NCBI GenBank assembly: GCA_014156375.1
Contig: RQJH01000003.1
Span: 930,001 to 994,000 of the forward strand
DNA: 64,000 bases
DNA from: Enterobacteriaceae bacterium 89
GTDB taxonomy: Bacteria > Pseudomonadota > Gammaproteobacteria > Enterobacterales > Enterobacteriaceae
Direction: 5' to 3'
Part shown: positions 7,784 to 16,332 of the stretch, one piece after another
How the letters are laid out: every line of letters begins with the position of its first letter
Position numbering within the stretch: position 1 is the stretch's first letter
Translations under genes and position numbers: made by a program
Notes under the pieces: model-generated
Told to the model about the DNA's origin: nothing
Seen by the model: the letters and a program-made list of their open reading frames with translations, nothing else
Databases searched by the model: none

Positions 7784-9553
7784 ATGCATAGCTCAACACC
7801 GCTGTCTGACCTGCGCCGTTATCTTTCTGAACATCAGCTGGGCGGCATGATTGTGCCGCGCGCCGACGCGTGGCAAAGCGAGTACGCCTCCGCCCACGAT
7901 GATAAGCTGGCGTGGCTGACCGGCTTTACCGGTTCTGCCGGGCTGGCGCTCGTGCTGCAGGATCGGGCACTGATTTTCGTCGACGGTCGCTATCAGGTTC
8001 AGGTGCGTAACGAAGTGAATCTGGACGAGTGGCAAATCCACCATCTGCACAACGAGCCGCTTGGCGAGTGGCTCAGCGAAAACCTGCCGACCGGCAGCCG
8101 CATTGCCTTCGATCCGATGCTGATGGTCAACAGCCAGTTTGAAACGCTGAACGCCACGCGCTGCGAGCTAGTGCCGCTGGCCGAAGATCCCTTCGCCACG
8201 CTCTGGCAGGATCGCCCTGCCGCACCGTGCGGAAAAATTCGTGAGATGCCGCTGGACGTCCCAGGCGAAAGCAGCGCAGATAAACGCGCCCGCATTGCGG
8301 CAAAACTGGAGGCCGATTATCTGGCGATTACCCAGCCGGACAACATCGCCTGGCTGCTGAACGTGCGCGGTGCGGATATTCCCACCAGTCCGGTGCCGCT
8401 GTCCTTCGTGCTGCTGAGCCGCTCGGGTGAAGTGGAATGGTTTGTCGATGCGGCCAAAACAACGGGGTTACCGCAGGCGCTGCTCTCCGGGCTTAAGCTT
8501 TTGCCAATGGATCAGCTTGTGGCTCGCTGCCAGCAGCTTGCCAACGGGAAACGCATTCAGCTCGATGCCGACAGCGCCCCGGTCGCGCTGCGCTTTGCCG
8601 TTGAGCAGCACGGTGGTGAGGTCGTGTGGAATGCTGACCCGATAACCTTTATCAAGGCCACGAAGAATGAAACTGAGCTGCATGGCTATCGCGACAGCCA
8701 TCATCAGGACGGCGCCGCGTGGGTTAACTTCCTCGCCTGGCTGGCGCATGAAGTTCCGGCGCGCCTCGCCGCTGGCAATCCGCTGACCGAACTGGAAGCA
8801 CAGGAAAAACAGCAGCGTTTCCGCGAACAGCAGGAAAACTTCATCGAGCCGAGCTTCGGCACAATTTCGGCAGCCTCGGCCAATGCCGCGATGTGTCATT
8901 ACCACTCAAGTGAAGCGACAAACGCAGCCATCACCGGCGAAAGCTTCTATCTGAACGATTCCGGCGGCCAGTACAGCAATGGCACGACGGACGCCACCCG
9001 CACGCTGGCATTTGGACAGCTCGATCCGCAGCGCAAACTGCATTACACCGCTGTGCTGAAGGGCTTCCTGTCGCTCATCTCGCTGCAGTTCCCGTCCGGC
9101 AGCTTCGGTCATCAGCTGGATGCCTTTGCCCGCCGCGCGCTGTGGGAGCTGGGGCTGGATTTCGATCACGGCACCGGGCACGGCGTGGGGCATCAGCTGT
9201 TGATCCACGAAGCCCCGCACCGCATCGCCAAAAAGGTCAACCCGTGGCCGCTAGCGGCAGGCAACATCATCACAATCGAGCCGGGTTATTATCTGGAAGG
9301 TCAGTACGGGATCCGTATTGAAAATCAGGTGGAAGTGATTGAATCTCAGCCGGGCTTCTGCCGCTTCGCGTCGCTGACGATGATCCCGATTGATTTGAGC
9401 CAGGTAGAAATGTCGCTGCTGAGCGAGCAGGATAAGCAGTGGCTGGACGAATATCATCAGCTGGTGCGCGAGGTTCTCTCACCACGCGTTAATAGCGAAG
9501 CTCGTCCGTGGCTGGTTGCCGCTACCGCCCCGATTCGGGTGCAGCGCGGCTGA
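7784..9553 (+). CDS. Aminopeptidase P family (M24B, Xaa-Pro) peptidase
   Basis: A 589-residue protein. The N-terminal part (about 1-290) is creatinase-like, and the C-terminal pita-bread domain carries all the M24 metal ligands: an Asp in NDSGGQY, the second in GTTDATRT, His in GTGHGVGHQLL, Glu in ITIEPGYY and Glu in IRIENQVEV. It should remove N-terminal residues preceding proline. The start at 7784 is 16 bases after the amn stop; upstream in-frame sequence lies inside amn. It resembles large eukaryote-type aminopeptidase P1 enzymes more than E. coli PepP. It probably shares the amn transcript. Confidence 0.88.
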   Translation: MHSSTPLSDLRRYLSEHQLGGMIVPRADAWQSEYASAHDDKLAWLTGFTGSAGLALVLQDRALIFVDGRYQVQVRNEVNLDEWQIHHLHNEPLGEWLSENLPTGSRIAFDPMLMVNSQFETLNATRCELVPLAEDPFATLWQDRPAAPCGKIREMPLDVPGESSADKRARIAAKLEADYLAITQPDNIAWLLNVRGADIPTSPVPLSFVLLSRSGEVEWFVDAAKTTGLPQALLSGLKLLPMDQLVARCQQLANGKRIQLDADSAPVALRFAVEQHGGEVVWNADPITFIKATKNETELHGYRDSHHQDGAAWVNFLAWLAHEVPARLAAGNPLTELEAQEKQQRFREQQENFIEPSFGTISAASANAAMCHYHSSEATNAAITGESFYLNDSGGQYSNGTTDATRTLAFGQLDPQRKLHYTAVLKGFLSLISLQFPSGSFGHQLDAFARRALWELGLDFDHGTGHGVGHQLLIHEAPHRIAKKVNPWPLAAGNIITIEPGYYLEGQYGIRIENQVEVIESQPGFCRFASLTMIPIDLSQVEMSLLSEQDKQWLDEYHQLVREVLSPRVNSEARPWLVAATAPIRVQRG

Positions 9554-9558
9554 TCTCT

Positions 9559-9608
9559 GAACGGTTCCCTCTCCCCTTTGGGGAGAGGGTTAGGGAGAGG
9601 GGAACAGA
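9559..9608. repeat. Inverted-repeat copy 1 (CCCTCTCC-rich palindrome)
   Basis: A self-complementary element built on CCCTCTCC and GGAGAGGG, just after the aminopeptidase stop. Its reverse complement matches 11117-11166 at about 47 of 50 positions. It may also act as a terminator for the two convergent flanking genes. Confidence 0.85.
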
Positions 9609-9612
9609 CTAC

Positions 9613-10089
9613 TCACTCCGCAAAATTCAGCAGCGCCTCACCGTCCATACGGTAGCGAACCCACTCGTCCTGCGGCTTTGCACCGATACTGAGATAAAAA
9701 TCAATCGCCGGCTGGTTCCAGTCGAGCACGCTCCATTCCAGACGCCCACAGCGACGCTCAACGGCAGTGCGAGCCACGGTTTTCAACAGTGCTTTGCCAG
9801 CGCCCTTTCCGCGAAAATCAGGGGAAATATACAGATCTTCCATGTAGATCCCATTGCGGCCAAGCCAGGTAGAATAGCTGGTGAAAAACACGGCGTAGCC
9901 CGCGATTCTGCCGTCGATTTCGCAGATCAGCGCTTCGGTTTTGCTGTCTTCACCAAACAGCGTTGCGCGGATTTCATCGGGCGTGGTCACCACCTCTTCC
10001 GGCGCTTTTTCATAGACCGCCAGTTCATAAATCATGTCGTAAATAGCTTTAGCATCTGCCGGAGTGGCTTTGCGAATTGAAGTGCTCAT
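9613..10089 (-). CDS. GNAT acetyltransferase of the SSAT (diamine/thialysine N-acetyltransferase) type
   Basis: A 158-residue GNAT protein. The central region has WLGRNGIYMEDLYI, then the acetyl-CoA binding loop RGKGAGKALL, and WNQPAIDFYLSIGA near the C-terminus. This order and spacing resemble eukaryotic spermidine/spermine N1-acetyltransferase (WIGK..YLEDFFV..RGFGIG..WNEPSINFY). It likely acetylates a small amine; the substrate is not determined by sequence. It is divergent from a broken LysR gene and close to the putrescine cluster. Confidence 0.82.
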   Translation of the reverse strand: MSTSIRKATPADAKAIYDMIYELAVYEKAPEEVVTTPDEIRATLFGEDSKTEALICEIDGRIAGYAVFFTSYSTWLGRNGIYMEDLYISPDFRGKGAGKALLKTVARTAVERRCGRLEWSVLDWNQPAIDFYLSIGAKPQDEWVRYRMDGEALLNFAE

Positions 10090-10184
10090 GGGTATTCCTG
10101 TTAAGCAGAGAAATTGATAGCCGCAAGCATAAGCGCTATGGTTAAAAGAATTAAGTGCAATGAAATCACTGTTTGTTGAATATT

Positions 10185-11101
10185 ATGCATCCTGCTCTGC
10201 GTCGCCTCGATTTAAATCTTTTGCCGGTGTTCGATGCCGTCTACCGCCACAGCTCCGTCAGCCTGGCGGCGGATGAACTCGCGATGAGTACATCGGCGCT
10301 CAGCCATGCTTTGTCACGCCTGCGTGAGTCGCTGAACGACCCGCTATTTTATCGCGAAGGTCATCGCATGTGCCCGACGGTTTACGCCACGCAGGTGGCT
10401 CCGTCGGTGGCTTCCGCCCTCGCCTTCCTTGACCGGGAGCTGACGCCACCGCAGGCGTTCCAACCCCCACCAGCACGGATTGTTTCCAGATAGCGATTAC
10501 GGACTTCACCGCTTTTTGCATTTTCCCGGCATTGATGAACGCCCTGCAGCATCGTGCCCCAGGCCTGCGTTTCGAATTGCGCTATCTGCCGCACAGCCCG
10601 GCGCTGACGGAGCTGTTGGCGGGCGAAATAGATTTAGCGCTCGGCTTCAGCGCGCCGGGTGATGCCGAACAGCCGGAACTGGACGCGATCGACTGGCTGG
10701 AAGATGAGTATGTAGTCATCAGCAACGGCCAAAGAAAAAGGCTGACGATGGCAGATTACCTCGCCGCCCGTCACCTGGTGGTGACGCCGTGGAATGAGAA
10801 GCGAGGGGTATTGGATCTGGAGCTGGAGCGGCTGGGGCATACCCGACAGGTGACCATCAAAACGCCATCAATGCTGAGCGCCCCGTTTATCGTTGCCGAA
10901 AGCGATTTGCTGTTAGCGATCCCACGTTTTGCCGCGGAGAAATTCCAGCATGCGGCCGCGCTAAAAATCTTCGAACTGCCGTTTAAAGTTCCAGCGTTTA
11001 AGGTGAGAATTTATTCGCATAAACGTAGCGGGAAGCGCGGCGCGACGGACTGGCTGAAAGCGGAGTTGATGACAGAGGCGCAGAAGTTACTGGAAAAGTA
11101 G
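10185..11101 (+). pseudogene. LysR-type regulator, frameshifted
   Basis: The first frame (from ATG 10185) encodes a LysR HTH (RLDLNLLPVFDAVYRHSSVS, STSALSHALSRLRE) and stops at 10493. A second frame from about 10470 to 11101 encodes the rest (FQIAITDFTAFCIFPALMNA through the effector domain). Restoring one C in the CCCCC run at 10464-10468 joins them into a normal protein of about 305 residues. It is divergent from the acetyltransferase gene by 95 bases, so it was probably its regulator. It could be a true pseudogene or a homopolymer sequencing error. Confidence 0.85.
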
Positions 11102-11116
11102 CAGGCCACGTTGCTG

Positions 11117-11166
11117 TCTGTTCCCCTCTCCCTAACCCTCTCCCCATAGGGGCGAGGGAACTGTTC
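11117..11166. repeat. Inverted-repeat copy 2 (CCCTCTCC-rich palindrome)
   Basis: The near-perfect reverse complement of 9559-9608, lying 15 bases after the LysR stop. Together the copies bracket the acetyltransferase/LysR pair. Confidence 0.85.
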
Positions 11167-11190
11167 TGAGCTACTGGGTTTCCCGTGGAT

Positions 11191-11222
11191 AAAAAGCAAA
11201 AAGCCTGCTCGTAAGCAGGCTT
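11191..11222 (-). terminator. Terminator of the second tRNA-Asn
   Basis: Hairpin AAGCCTGCTCGTAAGCAGGCTT with an A-run on the left that becomes the U-tract on the minus strand. Confidence 0.8.
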
Positions 11223-11230
11223 CTTAAATT

Positions 11231-11306
11231 TGGCTCCTCTGACTGGACTCGAACCAGTGACATACGGATTAACAGTCCGCCGTTCTACCGACTGAACTAC
11301 AGAGGA
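11231..11306 (-). tRNA. tRNA-Asn (anticodon GTT), inverted copy
   Basis: A 76-nt gene identical to the copies at 6108 and 20775 but on the minus strand, with its own promoter and terminator. With its neighbours it forms inverted repeats about 5 and 9.5 kb apart. Confidence 0.97.
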
Positions 11307-11323
11307 ATCGGTTAACGGGGCGC

Positions 11324-11352
11324 ATATTAGCGATGCGCCCCCGGCTTGTCAA
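11324..11352 (-). promoter_or_regulatory. Promoter of the second tRNA-Asn
   Basis: On the minus strand: TTGACA (11352-11347), 17-base spacer, TAATAT (11329-11324), then a GC-rich discriminator. Confidence 0.78.
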
Positions 11353-11409
11353 AGCCTGTTTTTCACATTTTTACTCGTTTGCTGCTTTCTTCTCCAGACC
11401 GGGCAAAAA

Positions 11410-12798
11410 TCACTCCCAGGCCTGTTCCGCTTTCGCGGCATCGAACTGCGGCGGCGGCTTGCGGAAGCGGCCGGTCAGATAGGCCAGATACAAAATTCCG
11501 ACCGCAGCCCACACCAGCCCCAGCGTCAGTGAAGTCATTTCCAGGTTGACCCACAGCACCGCGACCGTTGCGGCGCCCATCAGCGGCATGATCAGATAGT
11601 GGAATTTATCTTTCCAGGTTTTGTTACGCCCTTCGCGACGCCAGAAGTGGTTGAACACCGACAGGTTAACGAAGGTAAACGCCACCAGCGCCCCGAAGTT
11701 GATCAGTGCCGTAGCGGTGACCAGGTCGAAGAACAGCGCGGAAAGCGCGACCACTCCAACCATCAGCACGTTCAGCGCCGGGGTGCGCCATTTTGGATGA
11801 ACGTAGCCGAAGTATTTCTCCGGGAACACGTTGTCACGCCCCATTACGTACAGCAGGCGTGAAACGCTGGCGTGCGACGCCAGGCCGGAAGCCAGCGTGT
11901 TCACAAACGTGGTGCACAGGAAAATGGACTGGAACAGCTTGCCGCCAACGTACAGTGCGATTTCCGGCAGCGCGGCATCCGGGTTCTTAAAGCGGCTGAT
12001 ATCCGGGAAGAACAGCTGCATAAAGAAAGAAGCCACGATAAAGATAATGCCGCCGTACACCGCCGTCAGGAAGATCGCTTTCGGAATGGTGCGCGCCGCA
12101 TCCGGAGTCTCTTCCGATAGCGTGGTCACCGCATCAAACCCGAGGAACGAGAAGCAGACTATCGTCGCTCCAGTGATAATCGGGATCAGGTGCGCGTTCT
12201 GGCTGATAAACGGCTGCAGCGACCAGACGGTACCGACGCCTTCACCCTTGTGCAAACCCTGCACCACGAGGATGATAAACACCACCATGATCGCCACCTG
12301 CACCAGCACAAACAGAGTGTTGAAGTTGGCGACCAGGTTGACGCTTTTCAGGTTTGCGGCGGTCAGGATGCAGACAAAGCCCACCACCCAGATCCACGGC
12401 GCCACGCCCGGGAACAAGGCTGAAAGGTAGATTTTCGCCAGCAGCACGTTAATCATCGGCAGGAATAAATAATCGAGCAGCGACGACCAGCCCACCATAA
12501 AGCCGACGTGGGGGCTGATCGCTTTTTGTGCATAGGTATAAGCAGAACCGGCCTGCGGGAACTGCCGCACCAGTTTGCCGTAGCTGATGGCGGTAAACAG
12601 CACGCCCGCCAGCGCCAGAATATAGGAAGCGGGTACGTGGCCGTCGCTAATGCCGGACACAATACCGAAGGTATCAAACACCGACATTGGCGTGAGATAG
12701 GCTAATCCCATCACCACCACCTGCCAGAGTTTTAAAGATTTACGCAGCTGCGGTTTTCCCGCCTGCGATGGAACGTCGAGAGATGCGTTAGTCGCCAT
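11410..12798 (-). CDS. puuP: Putrescine importer PuuP
   Basis: A 462-residue APC-superfamily transporter with about 12 hydrophobic segments, closely resembling E. coli PuuP (461 residues). Recognisable stretches include [34 protein letters not shown] and [19 protein letters not shown]. It is a proton-driven putrescine importer that feeds the Puu catabolic pathway. The start chosen is ATG 12798 (MATNASLD), preceded by a G-rich tract. The upstream ATG at 12816 would add six residues. It is transcribed in the same direction as puuA, 426 bases away. Confidence 0.95.
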   Translation of the reverse strand: MATNASLDVPSQAGKPQLRKSLKLWQVVVMGLAYLTPMSVFDTFGIVSGISDGHVPASYILALAGVLFTAISYGKLVRQFPQAGSAYTYAQKAISPHVGFMVGWSSLLDYLFLPMINVLLAKIYLSALFPGVAPWIWVVGFVCILTAANLKSVNLVANFNTLFVLVQVAIMVVFIILVVQGLHKGEGVGTVWSLQPFISQNAHLIPIITGATIVCFSFLGFDAVTTLSEETPDAARTIPKAIFLTAVYGGIIFIVASFFMQLFFPDISRFKNPDAALPEIALYVGGKLFQSIFLCTTFVNTLASGLASHASVSRLLYVMGRDNVFPEKYFGYVHPKWRTPALNVLMVGVVALSALFFDLVTATALINFGALVAFTFVNLSVFNHFWRREGRNKTWKDKFHYLIMPLMGAATVAVLWVNLEMTSLTLGLVWAAVGILYLAYLTGRFRKPPPQFDAAKAEQAWE

Positions 12799-13000
12799 GA
12801 CGAAGCCCCCCCACATGCGTACAGGTCTGCGTTAATGTCATCGTTCGTGCAAACCTGGTTAGCCTGGGGGTGAATCGCGTACTGAAAGTTAAAGGTGTCA
12901 GAGCCGGACTGATACTATTGCGGATTGCCGCTGGTCCGTCGTAGTCAATACGGCAGCGGCGTTCGCCTTCGCCGTGTGGGTATTTGAACATCTGCATCAT
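12788..13000 (-). CDS. Possible small protein, 70 residues, overlapping the puuP start
   Basis: The frame starts [20 protein letters not shown] after a good Shine-Dalgarno (GAGGAAATGAG). Its TAA lies 11 bases inside puuP, which would allow translational coupling. I do not recognise the product. The second half ([18 protein letters not shown]) does not look strongly protein-like. It may be a decayed gene or chance frame. Confidence 0.25.
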   Translation of the reverse strand: MMQMFKYPHGEGERRCRIDYDGPAAIRNSISPALTPLTFSTRFTPRLTRFARTMTLTQTCTHVGGLRHGD

Positions 13001-13224
13001 CTCATTTCCTCGTCATACAATCTGTTGTTAACTGAAGACCCTCTGTCGCCTGCGCTCCATAACGCGACTTAGGGAAATGGCAGGTTGCCCTGCAAAACGT
13101 CCAGTCTGGCTCCGCTCAGACCTATGATGCTGCTTTTTATTTTCATTGCCCGGTGGCGCTTCGCTTACCGGACCTACAGGATCGCAGGCCCGACAAACGA
13201 ATGACCGACCGGTATGACTTCCGG
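12799..13224. other. puuP-puuA intergenic region
   Basis: Between two minus-strand genes. It holds the possible 70-residue frame at 12788-13000 and a REP-like element at 13148-13199. No clear promoter or terminator was recognised in the rest. Confidence 0.6.
13148..13199. repeat. REP-like palindromic element downstream of puuA
   Basis: GCCCGGTGGCGCTTCGCTTACCGGGC-type palindrome (here ending CCGGAC) followed by CTACAGG, the usual head and tail of enterobacterial REP sequences. Confidence 0.75.
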
Positions 13225-14643
13225 TCAGGCGTTTTTCAGCATCCACTCAATTTCAGTTTCTGTGATCAAACGCTCAAACTGAATCAACTCGTCGTTCTTA
13301 CAGGCATGGAAGACATGGCTGAAGCGTTCGCCCAGCAGCTCACGCAGGTGGTCGTTCTGGGTGAATTCCCACAGCGCGTCGCTCTGACGAATTGGGAACG
13401 GCAGCCCTTCCTGCTCCAGCCCGTTGCCTTCCACTTCTTCCTGCAGCGGCAGATCGTTATCCAGGCCGTGCAGAATACCCGCGAGGATTGACGCCATCAC
13501 CAGATACGGGTTGGCATCGGCACCCGCTACGCGGTATTCGACACGATGGTTGTCACGATCGCCACAAGGGATACGCAGCGCCACGGTACGGTTGTTATGC
13601 CCCCATGAAGCCTGCGTTGGCACATACATACCCGGCTGGAAACGACGGTAGGAGTTAACGTTCGGCGCTAACAGTGCCATAGAAGCAGGCATTAAATCTA
13701 TCATTCCCGCCAGTGCGCGCTTGAGGATGGCTGAATCTTCGCCATCGGCATCCGCCAGCACGTTTTCGCCTTTGCTGTTCAGCATGCTGATATGAATGTG
13801 CATCCCGCTACCGGCGTGCTCTTCATACGGCTTCGCCATAAAGGTGGCGTGCATTTTGTGTTTTTCGGCGACGGTGCGCACCAGGCGTTTCAGCGCCAGC
13901 GCATCGTCACAGGCATCCAGCACGTTATCGGTGTGATGCAGGTTGATTTCGAACTGGCCTGGGGAGGCTTCAGCGACCGCACCGTCCGCCGGGATCAGCT
14001 GCAGGACGGCCAGATCGTCGATTTCGGTCAGCACATCGGCAAAGTGGTTAAGGTTATCAACGGAGTAAACCTGGCTTTGGGTGTTGCGATCGTTGGTGCC
14101 CGGCGCGCAAGGCGGCTGCAGGAACCCTTCGGAATCGCGCTGACGGTCAAGTAAATAGAACTCCAGCTCTACCGCTACCACGGGGAACAGGCCGCGCTGG
14201 CGCAGTTTCTGCCAGAGTCGGTTCAGCACGTTCCGTGGCTCAGCGTCAAAGGGAGCGCCATCTTCATCCTGCATCGTCAGCTGCACCTGACCGATAAATT
14301 CCGGATCGGCTGCCGACGGGGTTAACGTTCCCAGCACTGGCACACAGTTGCGATCCGGTTCACCTAATTCCTGACCTAACCCGGCTTCTTCTACTACGTT
14401 ACCGAGAATGTCCATCGCAAACACAGAAGCCGGGAAGTAACAGCCCTTCTCTACTTTACTCAGGCTGGAGACCGGAATGCGCTTTCCACGGAAGCAGCCG
14501 TTCAGGTCAGTCAGCAGCACGTCAACATATTGGGTATTCGGGTAACGCTCGAGATAGGTCTTCACTTCGCGCGCAAACGCGCTACTTCGTCTCTCTTCGG
14601 AATGCTGAACAAAGTTCTCAACTTCTACGATATTGGTTTCCAT
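13225..14643 (-). CDS. puuA: Gamma-glutamylputrescine synthetase PuuA
   Basis: A 472-residue glutamine synthetase-like ligase, the same length as E. coli PuuA. It uses ATP to join glutamate to putrescine, the first step of the Puu pathway. The N-terminal beta-grasp begins METNIVEVENFVQ. The catalytic domain has AVELEFYLLD, DGAVAEASPGQFEINL, GSGMHIHISM and RIPCGDRDNHRVEYR. It is divergent from puuD across a 212-base region containing PuuR-like sites, and is expected to be repressed by PuuR and induced by putrescine. Confidence 0.97.
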   Translation of the reverse strand: METNIVEVENFVQHSEERRSSAFAREVKTYLERYPNTQYVDVLLTDLNGCFRGKRIPVSSLSKVEKGCYFPASVFAMDILGNVVEEAGLGQELGEPDRNCVPVLGTLTPSAADPEFIGQVQLTMQDEDGAPFDAEPRNVLNRLWQKLRQRGLFPVVAVELEFYLLDRQRDSEGFLQPPCAPGTNDRNTQSQVYSVDNLNHFADVLTEIDDLAVLQLIPADGAVAEASPGQFEINLHHTDNVLDACDDALALKRLVRTVAEKHKMHATFMAKPYEEHAGSGMHIHISMLNSKGENVLADADGEDSAILKRALAGMIDLMPASMALLAPNVNSYRRFQPGMYVPTQASWGHNNRTVALRIPCGDRDNHRVEYRVAGADANPYLVMASILAGILHGLDNDLPLQEEVEGNGLEQEGLPFPIRQSDALWEFTQNDHLRELLGERFSHVFHACKNDELIQFERLITETEIEWMLKNA

Positions 14644-14688
14644 GATTCACCGCCGTTGCTTTGGATGCCGGTCATCGCTTCTGACCGT

Positions 14689-14703
14689 TAAATATAATGT
14701 CCA
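14689..14703 (+). promoter_or_regulatory. Likely PuuR operator 1
   Basis: TAAATATAATGTCCA differs from the remembered PuuR box AAAATATAATGAACA at three positions. It lies 46 bases upstream of the puuA start. Confidence 0.55.
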
Positions 14704-14784
14704 CTTTTCGACTTTGGGCCCGTTTGAAATGTTTGTCAAATGTTAAATTGAGTTTGCAAAGAGGTTATCGCACTGCTAGATTGA

Positions 14785-14799
14785 GAAAATATTGAACGG
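14785..14799 (+). promoter_or_regulatory. Possible PuuR operator 2
   Basis: GAAAATATTGAACGG resembles the PuuR box with a short internal gap. It lies in the puuA-puuD divergent region, on the puuD side. Confidence 0.4.
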
Positions 14800-14855
14800 A
14801 ACAGGTCAACATGGAATAGTTTGGCAATAATTTAGTCCAGAATGTGAGGTCGATC

Positions 14856-15620
14856 ATGGGCAATATATTTGACAAGCCAGTTATTGGTGTCGTGATGTGC
14901 AGAAACAGGCTTAAGGGTCACCAGACCCAAACATTGCAAGAAAAGTACCTGAACGCGGTATTGAATGCCGGTGGCTTACCGATTGCCCTGCCGCATGCGC
15001 TGGCAGAGCCGGAATTGTTAAATGCCCTGCTGCCAAAACTGGACGGTATCTTCCTCCCAGGCAGCCCAAGTAACGTGCAGCCGCACCTCTATGGTGAAAA
15101 CGGCGATGAGCCTGATGCCGATCCCGGGCGTGATGAGTTGAGCATGGCGCTTATCGCCGCCGGGCTTGAGAGGCGCATCCCCATTTTCGCCATCTGCCGG
15201 GGTTTGCAGGAACTTGTTGTCGCCACGGGCGGGACTCTGTATCGTCGCCTGTGCGATCAGCCTCAGTTTCTGGAACACCGTGAAGATTCGGAACTCCCGG
15301 TGGAGCAGCAGTACGCGCCATCTCACGAAGTCCAGGTTCAAGAGGGAGGTTTGCTTTCAACATTAATACCGGGTTGCAGCACGTTTTGGGTTAACTCGTT
15401 ACACGGACAAGGCGCGAAAACGCTGGGCCCGCTGCTGCGCGTGGAAGCACGTTCGCAGGACGGTCTGGTGGAGGCGGCCAGCGTTCACGATCACCCGTTT
15501 GCCCTGGGCGTGCAGTGGCACCCAGAATGGAACAGTAGCGAATACGCGCTTTCGCGTATGTTGCTGGAAGGTTTTATCACCGCCTGTCAGAACCACCTCG
15601 CTGAAAAACAGCGACTCTGA
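14856..15620 (+). CDS. puuD: Gamma-glutamyl-GABA hydrolase PuuD
   Basis: A 254-residue class I glutamine amidotransferase-like hydrolase, equal in length to E. coli PuuD. It releases GABA from gamma-glutamyl-GABA, the last Puu-specific step. The nucleophile Cys is in FAICRGLQEL, and the His/Glu pair is in GVQWHPEWN. The start at 14856 has GTGAGG six bases upstream; a GTG at 14844 is in frame but overlaps that Shine-Dalgarno. It is first in the puuD-R-C-B operon. Confidence 0.96.
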   Translation: MGNIFDKPVIGVVMCRNRLKGHQTQTLQEKYLNAVLNAGGLPIALPHALAEPELLNALLPKLDGIFLPGSPSNVQPHLYGENGDEPDADPGRDELSMALIAAGLERRIPIFAICRGLQELVVATGGTLYRRLCDQPQFLEHREDSELPVEQQYAPSHEVQVQEGGLLSTLIPGCSTFWVNSLHGQGAKTLGPLLRVEARSQDGLVEAASVHDHPFALGVQWHPEWNSSEYALSRMLLEGFITACQNHLAEKQRL

Positions 15621-15645
15621 CCCCTACTGTTAAGGAAATACCGAT

Positions 15646-16203
15646 ATGAGCGATGACGGCCTGGCGCCGGGTAAACGCTTGTCAGAGATCCGCCAGCAAT
15701 TGGGTCTTTCACAACGTCGTGCCGCCGAACTGTCTGGATTAACGCATAGCGCCATCAGCACCATAGAACAGGACAAAGTCAGTCCTGCCATCAGTACGCT
15801 GCAAAAGCTGCTGAAAGTCTACGGGCTGTCGCTCTCCGAGTTCTTCGCGGACCCGGAAAAACCTGATGAGCCGCAGGTGGTTATCAATCAGGATGACCTG
15901 ATTGAAATGGGCAGTCAGGGTGTATCAATGAAGCTAATACATAACGGAAATCCGAACCGTACACTGGCGATGATCTTCGAGACTTACCAACCGGGAACAA
16001 CCACCGGCGAGAGGATCAAACACCAGGGTGAGGAGATAGGCACGATACTGGAAGGTGAAGTGATACTGACCATCAACGGCCAGGATTATCACCTCGTTGC
16101 AGGGCAAAGCTATGCCATCAACACCGGCATACCGCACAGCTTCAGCAACACCTCGGCAGGCCTCTGCCGCATTATCAGTGCCCATACCCCCACCACGTTC
16201 TGA
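15646..16203 (+). CDS. puuR: Putrescine-responsive repressor PuuR
   Basis: A 185-residue protein, the same length as in E. coli. It has an N-terminal XRE-type helix-turn-helix (residues about 10-65: LSQRRAAELSGLTHSAIS) and a C-terminal cupin sensor domain (about 110-180: TTGERIKHQGEEIGTILEGE). It represses the puu genes and is released by putrescine. It lies 25 bases after puuD and would bind the puuA-puuD divergent region. Confidence 0.96.
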   Translation: MSDDGLAPGKRLSEIRQQLGLSQRRAAELSGLTHSAISTIEQDKVSPAISTLQKLLKVYGLSLSEFFADPEKPDEPQVVINQDDLIEMGSQGVSMKLIHNGNPNRTLAMIFETYQPGTTTGERIKHQGEEIGTILEGEVILTINGQDYHLVAGQSYAINTGIPHSFSNTSAGLCRIISAHTPTTF

Positions 16204-16212
16204 CTTCCTTCT

Positions 16213-16231
16213 GGCCTGAGTTTCTCAGGCC
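16213..16231 (+). other. Hairpin between puuR and puuC
   Basis: Perfect stem GGCCTGAG-TTT-CTCAGGCC without an adjacent T-run. It could attenuate, process or stabilise the operon mRNA. Confidence 0.5.
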
Positions 16232-16332
16232 ATCTTAAACGGTGCTTTTTTTACAGGATCTCTTCCTGGGGCATCCTGCAGCCTGAATCCGGCGGCTGCG
16301 CTAAAAAACAGTGTGAACAAGAAGGAAAGAGC

